Source: WTFY01 sp965205685 (GTDB lineage Bacteria; Pseudomonadota; Gammaproteobacteria; UBA4575). From it: a DNA stretch of 64,000 bases. The DNA lies in the NCBI GenBank assembly GCA_965205685.1, contig OZ242174.1:992001-1056000 (forward strand). Reading direction: 5' to 3'. Both the position numbers and the translations under genes were made by a program. Positions 24,772-33,641 of this stretch are shown here, piece by piece. Position 1 is the first letter of the stretch. Each line of letters begins with the position of its first letter. The notes under the pieces were generated by a model. The model saw only the letters and a list, made by a program, of their open reading frames with translations, was not told where the DNA came from and did no database searches.

Positions 24772-27606
24772 ATGCAGTTTCTTGTCCAAGTAAAGGTTGT
24801 CATCCTGCTTCTTTTGTTAGTGCTTCACACGGGCACTGCGCAGTCTGCAGATGTGTGCTCCAACACGCCCGGTGAAGGCGACAGGGTTGTGTGCGAGGAA
24901 GACGCTGACTCAACCGACGATATCGAAATCTACATAGAAGGGATCGATATCACGACATCAGAGAATTCGCATGACGGCATCGAGATCAATCATCACGGCA
25001 TGGGCAAGATTGATATCGGGCTGGCCCCGTTGATAGACGAAGAAGGCAATTTTACCGTAAGCAACATTACCACCACGGGCTATACAACCAATGCCATCGT
25101 TGTGAACCACTTTGGCCAAGGCGAGATTTACATATCCACCGTGCTTGGCACGCTCACGGCCAGTGGCGGCAACGGCGGGGGAATTGTAGCGACCCACAGG
25201 GGGAGCAGTGGCGGGATCAGGACCGAGTCCTCTTCGGATATCAATATTTCTGACCCTACCCCGGGGTGGGGCATAAGCTCGATCATAGGAACGGTATTCA
25301 ACAATTCAGGACACCTGGCGGAACGGGCTCCCGCGGATATTGATATTGACTACAGCGTTGGCACGCTCACGACCACGGGCAGTTCCTTTACGGGGATTGA
25401 CGCACACCACCACCATGCAGGCAACATAAACATTGATGTCTTTGGCGGTGCAACGGTCGCCACAAACAGTCACCAGGCCCACGGCATACATACAACTTTT
25501 GGGGGCACAAAAGACGAAGACGGCAACATAAACATCAATATCCGGGGTCGCTCTACTGTTAGCACTCGGGGTATAGCCGCATTTCCGGTCTACGCAACGA
25601 CCTTCAACAGGGGGGATATAGACGTCGTTGTCGACGATTCCACCCTAACGTCCAACAGCAGGACCACAAGCCGAGGCCAAAGAAATAACCTTTTTTCTGT
25701 TTGCTATCGGCGCCTTTCATCGTGGCACCGGCGACATCAACGTCGATGTGCGTGAGGGCTCTTTGGTGAAAACCAGGGGGAGGAATGGGCTCGCCCACGC
25801 TGTTTTTGTACGCGCAGGAGACACTACAGCTCCCACCCCGCACCCTGCCAGCTTCGTTGCAAGCGGCAACGTCCACGTGCAGGTGAGCGGCAAGGTTTTG
25901 GCGGAGGGCAACAGCAATGGCATCCATGCAGAACATAGATCAGGACGCGGGGCGCTTCGGGTAGATGTACACGAAGGTGGCGAGGTCGAAGCAGGACATA
26001 GTGGCACCCCTGCAGTTCGGCTTGGTAACGGTTCCTGGATCAGCTGAAGCTGGTGACGACGGTTACCGGAAGCAGGAATTCCATTTGGACGGTACCCTGA
26101 CCGGGGGTCGAGGTGTTCAGTTGGATGGCGGCGGAAAGGTATTCATCGGGCCCACGGCCATCATCAACCCGGCAGGCCAATATGCGATCAGATCCACCAA
26201 CAGCGGCAAGCTGCTGATTGACATGACGCTTGAGGGGCGCCGGATATCAGAGGTGCTCCAGAACGACAGCTACATCATCAACGATGGCGGTGAGACCACG
26301 ATCACCCTTAACGACGTAGAGCTGCACAACGGGATGACCGGAGCCACCGGCAATGTGGCAGCCAATGGCATATGGGATGTCACGATCCGTGAAGACGGCC
26401 TGACAGTCACGGACTTTAGTACGACTCCGTGGACGCTCAGTACCCGCTCCACCATGACCATTGCAGACCGGGACTTTAATGCAGAGGACTTTAACGAGGT
26501 TGCGGCGCGTCAAGAGCCTGAAATCATGCCCGAAATGCCGGAAACGCCTGTCACCGATGATGAGATGGAACCGGACACCATGATGCCTCCGGTGGAGCCG
26601 CCGCCCGTAGTAACCCCACCACCTCCACCTCCCGTGGTGATTCCGCCGCCTGAGGTCATTCCCATAGAACCCGAGGAGATGCCTGAGCCAGAACCGGAAC
26701 CCCCCACAGAGCCTGAAATGCCCGATCCTGAGCCCGTAGAGCCCGAACCCGTACCACCGGTCTATTGAGGAGCGCTACGGCCCGCGTGCGGCTCTGTACG
26801 AAGCCCTGCCGGACTTCATGATGCGCATGCAGCGGGCACAGCACCGCCCGGCACACGAAGGGCCGTGGCTGCACGTTACCGCCAACACGGGCGACTACAG
26901 GTTCACCCGCTCCACCGTCCAGTCACGCTACGATGCCGACCGGCTTTTCATCGATGCGGGCGTACAGCATGATGTATCCCCCCACCTGGTGCTGCGGGCA
27001 TCGGCCCACCACCGTCGCGGCCAGGCCGACGTGTCTTCGCCCACCCTGGGCGGCAGACTGCACACCCGGGGCACGGGCATGGCGCTGGGGCTGGACTGGC
27101 ACCACGACCACGGGTACGTGCTGGGCAGCGCATCCTTCACGCGCTACGACATCGATGTGACCTCTGACACCCGGGGACGGCTCAAGTCCGGCGCAGATGC
27201 CGAGGGCTACGTCATGCGCCTGGAGGCCGGCAGCGAAGAACACTGGGCACCACGTGCATGGCTCACCCGCAGGGCGGTGTCGATCGACAGCTTCAGGGAT
27301 GCTGTAGGAGCCCGTGTCTCCTTCAGCGACGAGAGGCGCTGGGGTGCGGGGTTCGGAATTCGCCCGCATTTCGGCACCTTTCACACCAGTCTCGACATCG
27401 AGCACAGCCTGCAGGACGTGGACACGCGCACCGTCGTATCAGGCCACACGCTGAACACCCGTGGCTCGGACACCCGCCTGAAGCTGGGCCTCGGCAGGGC
27501 ATTTGAAATCGGCCCTCTGGTGCTCAACGCCGAGGTGTCGGCAAAAGAAGAACTGTACACCGATTCCTCGGAGTATGCGGGAAGCCTCAGCGTGCGGATA
27601 CGTTAG
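24772..27606 (+). pseudogene. Autotransporter 2, disrupted by three frameshifts
   Basis: All parts of a full autotransporter are present: a signal peptide ending TAQSA, the cap CSNTPGEGDRVVCEE, a beta-helix passenger, a Pro/Glu linker and a complete barrel (PRAALYEALPDFMMRM to SLSVRIR). The frame is lost at a T6 run (25691-25696), again between about 25980 and 26047, and again near 26760 just before the barrel, where the frame should read IEERYGPRAAL. The barrel DNA is almost identical to the inverted copy at 53177-54016. It is either a pseudogene or a silent cassette; sequencing indels at the homopolymer cannot be excluded for the first break. Confidence 0.8.
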
Positions 27607-27622
27607 CGTAACTGAGGTTTTC

Positions 27623-27784
27623 ATGAAAACAGAATTTTTCCTGTCCGCGGAACGCCACGAGTGGGCGGGTGTCGATCCAGCTGTTCTGGAACGATGGCCA
27701 GCAGGAGAACCGGAGCCTGGGGGCCACAGCCACCCCGGTCTCCTGACGGTAACCGGGTTCGTCAGCAACAGCGTGATGAAGTGA
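27623..27784 (+). CDS. Possible 53-residue coupled ORF
   Basis: Starts ATG-AAA-ACA 16 bases after the autotransporter stop, with GAGG upstream, and its TGA overlaps the GTG of the lipoprotein (GTGA). It has no signal peptide or recognisable motif. The overlap suggests it couples translation to the lipoprotein, but it may also be a relic of another gene. Support is positional only. Confidence 0.35.
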   Translation: MKTEFFLSAERHEWAGVDPAVLERWPAGEPEPGGHSHPGLLTVTGFVSNSVMK

Positions 27785-28608
27785 CGCCTCGCAGGGGTTT
27801 TACGGCGAAGGCATACCTGGTTCTCGGGGCAGTAGTCGCGGCGGCCGGGTTATCGGCCTGTGGTGGCGGCGGGAGTTCTTCCGGAACCGGACCGACCATG
27901 GTGCCGCCAACCAGCCAGGCACCCGAGATCACCATCACGCCGCCTGTAAACCGTGCTCCCCGGGCTGTGGGAGCCGTCCCCACCCAAACACTTGAACAAG
28001 GCGGCAGTACACACAACGTGGATGTTGCGCCCTATTTCAATGACCCGGACGGCATCCCGCTGACGTACACGGCAGAATCCGGCGATCCGGGTATTGTGAG
28101 GGCCGCCATGTCGGGCTCCACGGTGACGCTCACGCCGGTATCGGACGGCACGGCGACGATCATGGTGATTGCCGGCGACGGCAATACGGAAGCCGTGCAG
28201 TCCATTGCCGTGATGGTGCGGGAGCGCCAGAGAGGATCTTCTCCGGTGGGAAATACGCGACCGAGCAACCCACCTCCGGTCAGGAGCCCGCCGTCGGAAC
28301 CGGAGCCGCAGCTGCAGCCGGGGACACGCGGACCGCACATTACCGGTTTTAGCGTCAGCGTTCAAAGAACACGCGGGCGAAGTTTCCTGATCTTCTTCGA
28401 AATAGAGCCGGAGGATGCCTGGTTTCCGGGTTTTTCCTGGGATTCGAGTCCCGCAGACTCCGGGGTTCTGGATGCCAACAACTTGTTCAGTCACGGTTAT
28501 GCGCATTTCCTGTGCGGATTCGGATTTTCTGGGAGCACGGAACTTACCTTTGCGGTGAGAAGCAACTTCGTCGTATACACGGATTCCATCACGCTTACCT
28601 GCACGTGA
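27781..28608 (+). CDS. Lipoprotein with Ig/cadherin-like domain
   Basis: 275 residues from GTG 27781. The signal peptide ends in a lipobox (GLSAC, Cys near residue 26) followed by a Gly/Ser run, the pattern of an outer-membrane lipoprotein. Residues 55-150 (AVPTQTLEQGG, YFNDPDGIPLTY, VTLTPVSDGTATIMV) look like a putative Ig/cadherin-like domain; a Pro-rich spacer and an unrecognised C-terminal part with two cysteines follow. It stands at the lipoprotein position of cassette 1, where cassettes 2 and 3 carry different lipoproteins. Confidence 0.75.
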   Translation: MTPRRGFTAKAYLVLGAVVAAAGLSACGGGGSSSGTGPTMVPPTSQAPEITITPPVNRAPRAVGAVPTQTLEQGGSTHNVDVAPYFNDPDGIPLTYTAESGDPGIVRAAMSGSTVTLTPVSDGTATIMVIAGDGNTEAVQSIAVMVRERQRGSSPVGNTRPSNPPPVRSPPSEPEPQLQPGTRGPHITGFSVSVQRTRGRSFLIFFEIEPEDAWFPGFSWDSSPADSGVLDANNLFSHGYAHFLCGFGFSGSTELTFAVRSNFVVYTDSITLTCT

Positions 28609-28721
28609 AGAAGCAGGAATCCGTTGCCGATCCCGATCCGGTGCGAGCCTGGAAGGAGTTCTATGCCCGTCTGAATCGTGCCTACCCGAGGAAGCGAACC
28701 CGCTACCGCTTTGATCGCTAA
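28605..28721 (+). pseudogene. C-terminal fragment of a P63C-domain gene
   Basis: Encodes VADPDPVRAWKEFYARLNRA and a basic tail, matching the last part of the P63C protein at 61605-62156 (VDDSNPVHAWAEFMLRLDRA). Only the end of the gene remains. It begins within the stop codon of the lipoprotein, so it marks an old recombination junction. Confidence 0.7.
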
Positions 28722-28919
28722 AGGGAATATGCGTGACCGCCTGTACCCCGCCAACGATTCGGTACGCGATCGAATTCCCGTCCAAGGGAGAGCCTTGAAT
28801 CCCGGTGTGGGATCGGAGGGCAACGGCAATCAGGCGCAGTATCTACCCCCAGTTACTGTGAGCCTTCGCATATCAGGTGTCTATCGAATGACACAAACTC
28901 CTTTTTGCTGGCAGCTTGT

Positions 28920-29035
28920 TGTAAACCTAACCCTGAAGTCACGAAGACTTGCGGCACGCCGCTCTTCCCCATGTGCTTATCACATTGTCATGCAAATCGA
29001 TCTTTCGCAGTACTATCCCTTCAAACCAAGGCAAT
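28920..29035 (-). pseudogene. Remnant of sensor-kinase 5' end and its upstream region
   Basis: 28930-28962 is nearly identical to 57131-57163 inside the kinase gene (ACCCTGAAGTCACGAAG, CTTGCGGCACGCCG). It is followed directly by sequence like 57318-57395, the kinase start and upstream region, so about 150 bases of coding sequence have been deleted. Further homology with the intergenic region continues to about 29210 (GCGGACAGTCAAAG is common to 29162 and 57519). The rest of 28722-29241 holds nothing I can identify. Confidence 0.6.
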
Positions 29036-29241
29036 AGGGAGATGCATGCACTACAGACAATTAACGATCTGTTAATTTCAAGGAAGCATATATTCATAAA
29101 AAATTGATGATATGTCGATTACAGTGCTTCCTTGGAAGTGAGAATCGTTTTGAGACTTATGCGGACAGTCAAAGTCCCGGACTCATCGAGCTTAAACCCA
29201 GAGATTTCACACAGGGACGAATCGCGGAATTCAGGTACATA

Positions 29242-29791
29242 TTGAGAACAGTATCGTACAAATACATGGCTGTGATTTTTGGGTTGTCAGGCTGTTGTGG
29301 GAGCGGGGGAAGCGGGAGTCGCGAAGATGGCATGGACCCGTGCATGTCGACTCCTTCGCAAATTCCGACTGACCCGACCCCTCCAGATGATCCGATACTT
29401 CTGGCCGATCCGCCGCCGCCTCCTCCACAGTTCAACAACCCCGAAACTATGGCCAAAGCGAACTACATTGGTGCCGTCATCCGGCTAACCGTGCCCGGCA
29501 CCGACAGCGAGCCCGTCGAGCAATACAACCTGCCGACCGGCACACTCACTCAGATACCTCAATTCATAGGTATCCCCGTTAAGACCACCGACGTGCCCTC
29601 CATCTCGGGCTGGCTGGACCACCCAGTTCAACCGCCTGCAGGATTCCGACCCCAAGGTCCGGGCCGGCCACTTATGGATTATGGGCGGCACCACTGCACA
29701 GGGTGGTGTCTGGAACTACCAGTTCGTGGGCGATGTCGGCGATGCAGCCGATACCGTGCAGCCTGCAGGCATTATGGGCACCTCCCAATAA
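29242..29791 (+). pseudogene. Lipoprotein-like gene with one frameshift
   Basis: Reads from TTG 29242 (or ATG 29266) with a lipobox-like FGLSGC, a Pro/Asp-rich spacer (DPTPPDDPILLADPPPPPP) and a mature part (AKANYIGAVIRLTVPGTDSE). Near 29625 the frame shifts by one; the second frame continues with convincing coding sequence (HLWIMGGTTAQGGVWNYQF) to a TAA at 29789-29791. The product is not recognised. The region just upstream resembles the kinase/surface-gene intergenic region, so this was probably another kinase-divergent surface gene. Confidence 0.55.
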
Positions 29792-29878
29792 TGGCTAAAA
29801 AAGGTGAACTTTGGCCGTGAATCCGATACATTCTCCACCCCAAATGAAGTGGATGACATCAAGAATGAGGCAGCAGGC

Positions 29879-30717
29879 ATGATGAGAACTACACTGGCCA
29901 TTGCGGCACTGGGCCTGCTGATCGCAGGCTGTGGGGGCAGTCCCCGGCATAAGCCACCCGACACCCCGGAATACCATGCGATTCAGGATTACGAGCGGAT
30001 TGCCGGGAGCGCCAACCTCCTGCTTTCCACGGACCGGATCAACTGGGTACCAGGACGAATCGAGCCGGAACGGGTTTCCGTGGAATGCAAGGGACTGTAC
30101 TGCTCGGTGGGCTACTCGGCGTTCATCCGCGCAAACAAGGTGTACAGCCTGGTGCCCGAAGAGATCACGATCCTTGCAGACACCAACGGAATCAACACGG
30201 GAATCGACCAGATCATCAACCCTTTCAATGACCTGCACAGCTATGCAGGGTGGATGGAGTACAGCTTCTTCGCATCCACGGTCGTGCAGTACAAGCACGA
30301 TATCGACCCCGACCAGGGCGTGATCCAGACGTACGGCACCATCGCCGGGAACATTACCAGACCAATCCCGTCACCGAAGCCACCTGGACCGGCTTTGCGA
30401 CGGCTAGGGACCACAACATCGCAACAGATATGGAATCCGTGGTGATCGGGGATGCCAGTATATCCGTGCACATCGAAAATGAGGTGCTGGTGGACGTTCG
30501 CTTGACGGGCCTGGCCAATACCGCAACCGGGCAGGCATATACCGACATGGTCTTTGAGGGCATGTCCGTGACGGACGGGGAGTTCAGCCGTTATCATGCC
30601 GACGACAACCGCCTGTCGGGAGCTTTCTTCGGTCCCGGCCATGAAGAAGTGGGCGGCGTGTTCGATCATCCCGAGGGCCTGGTTGGCGCATATGGTGGAA
30701 GTAGGGTTGCCAGGTAA
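29879..30717 (+). pseudogene. TbpB-like surface lipoprotein with one frameshift
   Basis: ATG-ATG start and signal peptide with lipobox LIAGC, then a beta-rich body. The C-terminal part contains LSGAFFGPGHEEVGGVFD and LVGAYGG, the hallmark of transferrin-binding-protein-B-like barrels in Slam-dependent surface lipoproteins. The two halves are in different frames: the first continues past GTIAGNIT into nonsense, and the second starts at about 30355 with TNPVTEATWTGF. One base added or lost near 30355 would restore a protein of roughly 280 residues. Confidence 0.75.
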
Positions 30718-30724
30718 ACCCTAG

Positions 30725-30927
30725 CTGGGAATAGGAAGAGCTTTTGAACTCGGGCCCTTGCTGGTCAGTGCAAATGTGTCCGCAAAAGAAGAACTGAACA
30801 CAGGCTCCACGGAATATCCAGGAGCCTTGAACGTGCAAATGCGCTTGAGGACTCTCCCATAAATCTGCTCCTTTTCGTCCTCCTCCTATTCATGCTTGCT
30901 GCTTGTGGCAGTGGTGGCGAGCCATAG
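30725..30927 (+). pseudogene. Relic: autotransporter C-terminus plus lipoprotein signal peptide
   Basis: 30725-30862 encodes the last barrel strands of an autotransporter (GRAFELGPLLVSANVSAKEE, ending in a stop). The following 30859-30927 is a lipoprotein signal peptide (LLLFVLLLFMLAACGSGG) whose start codon is ATA instead of ATG and which meets a TAG at codon 23. The junction autotransporter-lipoprotein is the same as in cassettes 2 and 3, so this is the relic of another cassette. Bases 30928-31283 show nothing recognisable. Confidence 0.7.
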
Positions 30928-31283
30928 TCCCCTGAAGCCACGCACCCCGTCGCCCGGGCACAGGGCATCATCATCACGCCGCCTGCGCGAGATTCCGGAA
31001 ACGCCCGCGGTAGTACTGGAGGGCTTCGAATTTGAGGTCAGGAATTCGCTGCCCAGGACGCCTACCTAGTCGTGACCTCCCAGCCTTCCAATGCGTCGGT
31101 TCCCCAATTCGGGGTGCGCATGGTGCCCCGGGTGCGGGGCGGGGCAGGGCAGTTATCTGAGTTCTCGTGACGAGAGCCGTTCGCTCCTGTACGACTGCGC
31201 GACCTGGTTTTACGGGCATGTGCAGGTCCACTTGGCGACTGCCAGGGAGAATATCCGCGCGAGGTGAGCTTCCGGTGCTTTCA

Positions 31284-31525
31284 ACCTAATACTGAAGGGA
31301 ATCACTGTCCTGATTCTTTTGCTCGCGCTCGTATTCGAATCGGGTGCAGGGCTCGTAGACGCGGCATTGCCCGCGAGGCCCCCGAAGCCCCCGAAGCAGG
31401 GCGGCCTGCAGATCGCCATTGCCTCGGATTCGCTGCCCGTACGCACCGGGTCCGAACGGGTTGCAGGACTGGCCTTTATGGATGCTAATATCACCCGTTT
31501 GCGCCTAGGAATCGATCCCCCAATC
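31284..31525 (+). pseudogene. Relic: autotransporter signal peptide joined to giant-protein barrel fragment
   Basis: 31290-31340 resembles the start of autotransporter 1 (CTGAAGGGAATCACT is identical to 21839-21853) but lacks its ATG. It runs straight into pieces of the giant-protein barrel: RGIAREAPE, a GGLQIAIASDSLPVR reading in another frame, and ITRLRLGI, matching RGIALEAPEDGGLQLAITSD and VRFRLGL of the protein at 17845. The two parts come from different genes, so it is a recombination scar. The AT-rich bases to 31706 probably hold the promoter of the next gene. Confidence 0.6.
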
Positions 31526-31706
31526 TCCACCGCGTCTTTCCCCTGTGCAACCAATACCAGCCAACCGGCATGCGCATACCGGTCGGAAAATGAATGAAAT
31601 ATTGATGTGGAGTGGTCGAATTTGCATAAAATTTTCATACAAATTTGTTTATGGTCAATACCATCTTTCGAAAATTACGAAGACACGTAATATTGTGAGG
31701 TTGGAA

Positions 31707-32123
31707 ATGACTATTTTTAAGCCTAAGCCTATGATGCTGGTGGCTCTACTTGCAGGGCTGCTGGCTACAAACCAAGTGTTCGCGAGTTGCGGAAGTAGCC
31801 AGCGGGTAGACTACGATGATAGCTGGTGCCTGGCAGCTGATTTGGACAGCAACAATGGCAACTTTCTCAGAACGTCAAGATGGACGCTTCAAAACCAGTG
31901 TGACTTCAACATGAGAGCCAAAGTAGACCTGCGGTCGTCCCCCGACGTTTCTTACGATATTGGCCCTAATAGTTCTTCTTCCGGAAGCTCAAGGGCAGCC
32001 ATTCGAAATGCTGTCTGCTGCAAGGACCATACGGATTCACTGAACGGCATCAACGGATGCACTTTCGAGTCTGGAACTGCGTATAGGAATGCATTAGCAG
32101 CTGAAAACAGCGATGATGATTGA
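31707..32123 (+). CDS. Small secreted cysteine-containing protein
   Basis: 138 residues with a signal peptide (MLVALLAGLLATNQVFA) and a polar mature part with six cysteines (ASCGS, SWCLA, NQCDF, VCCKD, NGCTF), enough for three disulfides, and a Ser-rich central loop. GTGAGG about 10 bases before ATG 31707 supports the start. No family is recognised. It stands directly upstream of a TolC/MacA/MacB-like export operon, so it could be a periplasmic substrate of that system, as enterotoxin STII is of MacAB-TolC; this is inference from position and type only. Confidence 0.65.
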   Translation: MTIFKPKPMMLVALLAGLLATNQVFASCGSSQRVDYDDSWCLAADLDSNNGNFLRTSRWTLQNQCDFNMRAKVDLRSSPDVSYDIGPNSSSSGSSRAAIRNAVCCKDHTDSLNGINGCTFESGTAYRNALAAENSDDD

Positions 32124-32204
32124 TTGGGATTGACTTATCAGCGAACTACTTGAGTTGACCTGTGCAGGTGGCAAGGCCATTGCCATTTGCACAGGTACTC
32201 GCAG

Positions 32205-33641
32205 ATGGCAACTTCTTTACGCCGCTCAAGTTGGATTCTGACTTATTTTCTACTGGCTTTTTTGGTTTGTTCGACTGCTACCGCATCAGATACAGCCTTT
32301 GGCACTGAATATTACGGGGGCCGTACTTCTCTGGGAGAGATGACACTGGCCGTAGCAGTCCGGCTTGCAGTACAGAACAACCGGACTCTCATCCAAGCCC
32401 GCCTGCTGCGGGACACCCAGAGATACTCGCTCGTGGTTGCCGAAGACGAGTATCGTCCCAAGGCCAGCATTGGTGTCTCTGCAAATACCGATGATGGCGA
32501 GCAGGCAGCAGAATTCTCTCCACAGTTGAACTTCGACATCCCGACTGGCGGGCAGTTCACTGTCACTTGGCTAAAGCCCCTTGCAGGTGGAGACAGTGGC
32601 TCTGGGAGGATGGCACTCGGCTTCTCACAACCCCTGCTCAAGGGCGCCGGTTCGAAAATCGATACCGCACCGCTGCAGATTGCACGCATCAGGGAACGAA
32701 TGGACATCCTGGCCTTCCAGGACACGGTCGCAGGAGTCGTCGAGTCGGTCATTCATGCCTACCGGGATGTCATTCAGGCTAACCAGTCGATCCGGATCAG
32801 CGAGGCTGCGCTGGAGCGTGCAAAAGACCAGCTTGAAACCAATCGCCTGCTGGTCCAGGCGGGGCGACTGGCAGCAAACGAAATTATCCAGACCGAGGCC
32901 GAGATCGCCGACCGTGAGCTTGCCCTGGTGGAAAACCGCAACGACCTGGTATCGGCCAACTCCAGACTGGTCAATCTTCTCGACCTGGAGCGGGCATCCT
33001 CGATTCAGCCATCGAGATTGCCGGCCGTGCGCGAAGTCCGGCCTGACCTGTCTCAAAGCATCGAGACGGCCCTGCTGAACCGCCGCGACCACCTGCAGGC
33101 ACAGCATGCCCTGGAAACTGCAAAAATCAATCGGCTGGTTGCAGAAGATGGGCTGCTTTGGGATCTGGATTTGGATGCAAGCCTGGTCCGCGACACTGCG
33201 CAGTCCGGCGGGGATACCGACTACACCATGGGATTGCGGCTCAGCATCCCGTTGTGGCGGGAGCCCCTGAAGCTCTCTGCCCTGCAGGCACGCACGGCTG
33301 TTCGCCAGGCAGAAATGACCTTGGCCGAATCGCGCCAGAACATCGAAATCGAGGTGCGCCAGGCAGTGCACAATGTGGAGGTGGGCTATCTGCAAACGAC
33401 ACTTGCCATGCGTTCCCGAGAGCTTGCACAGCGCAAGCTCGATATTGAGAAGGAAAAGCTGGCGGAAGGCTTGACCACAACCTTTCGGCTGACCTCGATT
33501 GAAGATGACCTGGTGAGTGCGCAAAATGCCGAGTTGAGCGCAACGCTTCGCTACCTGAGGGCACTTACGGAATATGACCGGGTGCTGGGGAACACGCTGG
33601 AACGATGGCGGATTAAAGTGGAAAGGATCGGGTCACAATGA
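32205..33641 (+). CDS. TolC-family outer-membrane efflux protein
   Basis: About 478 residues with an N-terminal signal peptide and the repeated coiled-coil layout of outer-membrane efflux proteins: two halves, each with long helices (QDTVAGVVESVIHAYRDV, then LRLSIPLWREPLKLSALQAR). It forms the trimeric outer-membrane channel of a tripartite transporter. A TTG at 32187 is a possible alternative start; ATG 32205 fits the signal peptide better. Its TGA overlaps the ATG of the PAS-adaptor gene, which places it firmly in that operon. Confidence 0.87.
   Translation: MATSLRRSSWILTYFLLAFLVCSTATASDTAFGTEYYGGRTSLGEMTLAVAVRLAVQNNRTLIQARLLRDTQRYSLVVAEDEYRPKASIGVSANTDDGEQAAEFSPQLNFDIPTGGQFTVTWLKPLAGGDSGSGRMALGFSQPLLKGAGSKIDTAPLQIARIRERMDILAFQDTVAGVVESVIHAYRDVIQANQSIRISEAALERAKDQLETNRLLVQAGRLAANEIIQTEAEIADRELALVENRNDLVSANSRLVNLLDLERASSIQPSRLPAVREVRPDLSQSIETALLNRRDHLQAQHALETAKINRLVAEDGLLWDLDLDASLVRDTAQSGGDTDYTMGLRLSIPLWREPLKLSALQARTAVRQAEMTLAESRQNIEIEVRQAVHNVEVGYLQTTLAMRSRELAQRKLDIEKEKLAEGLTTTFRLTSIEDDLVSAQNAELSATLRYLRALTEYDRVLGNTLERWRIKVERIGSQ

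Noticed and set aside
28840..29035. Small plus-strand frame (28678-29037) as a gene
   Set aside because: The sequence is explained as the antisense remnant of the kinase 5' end and has no ribosome-binding site.
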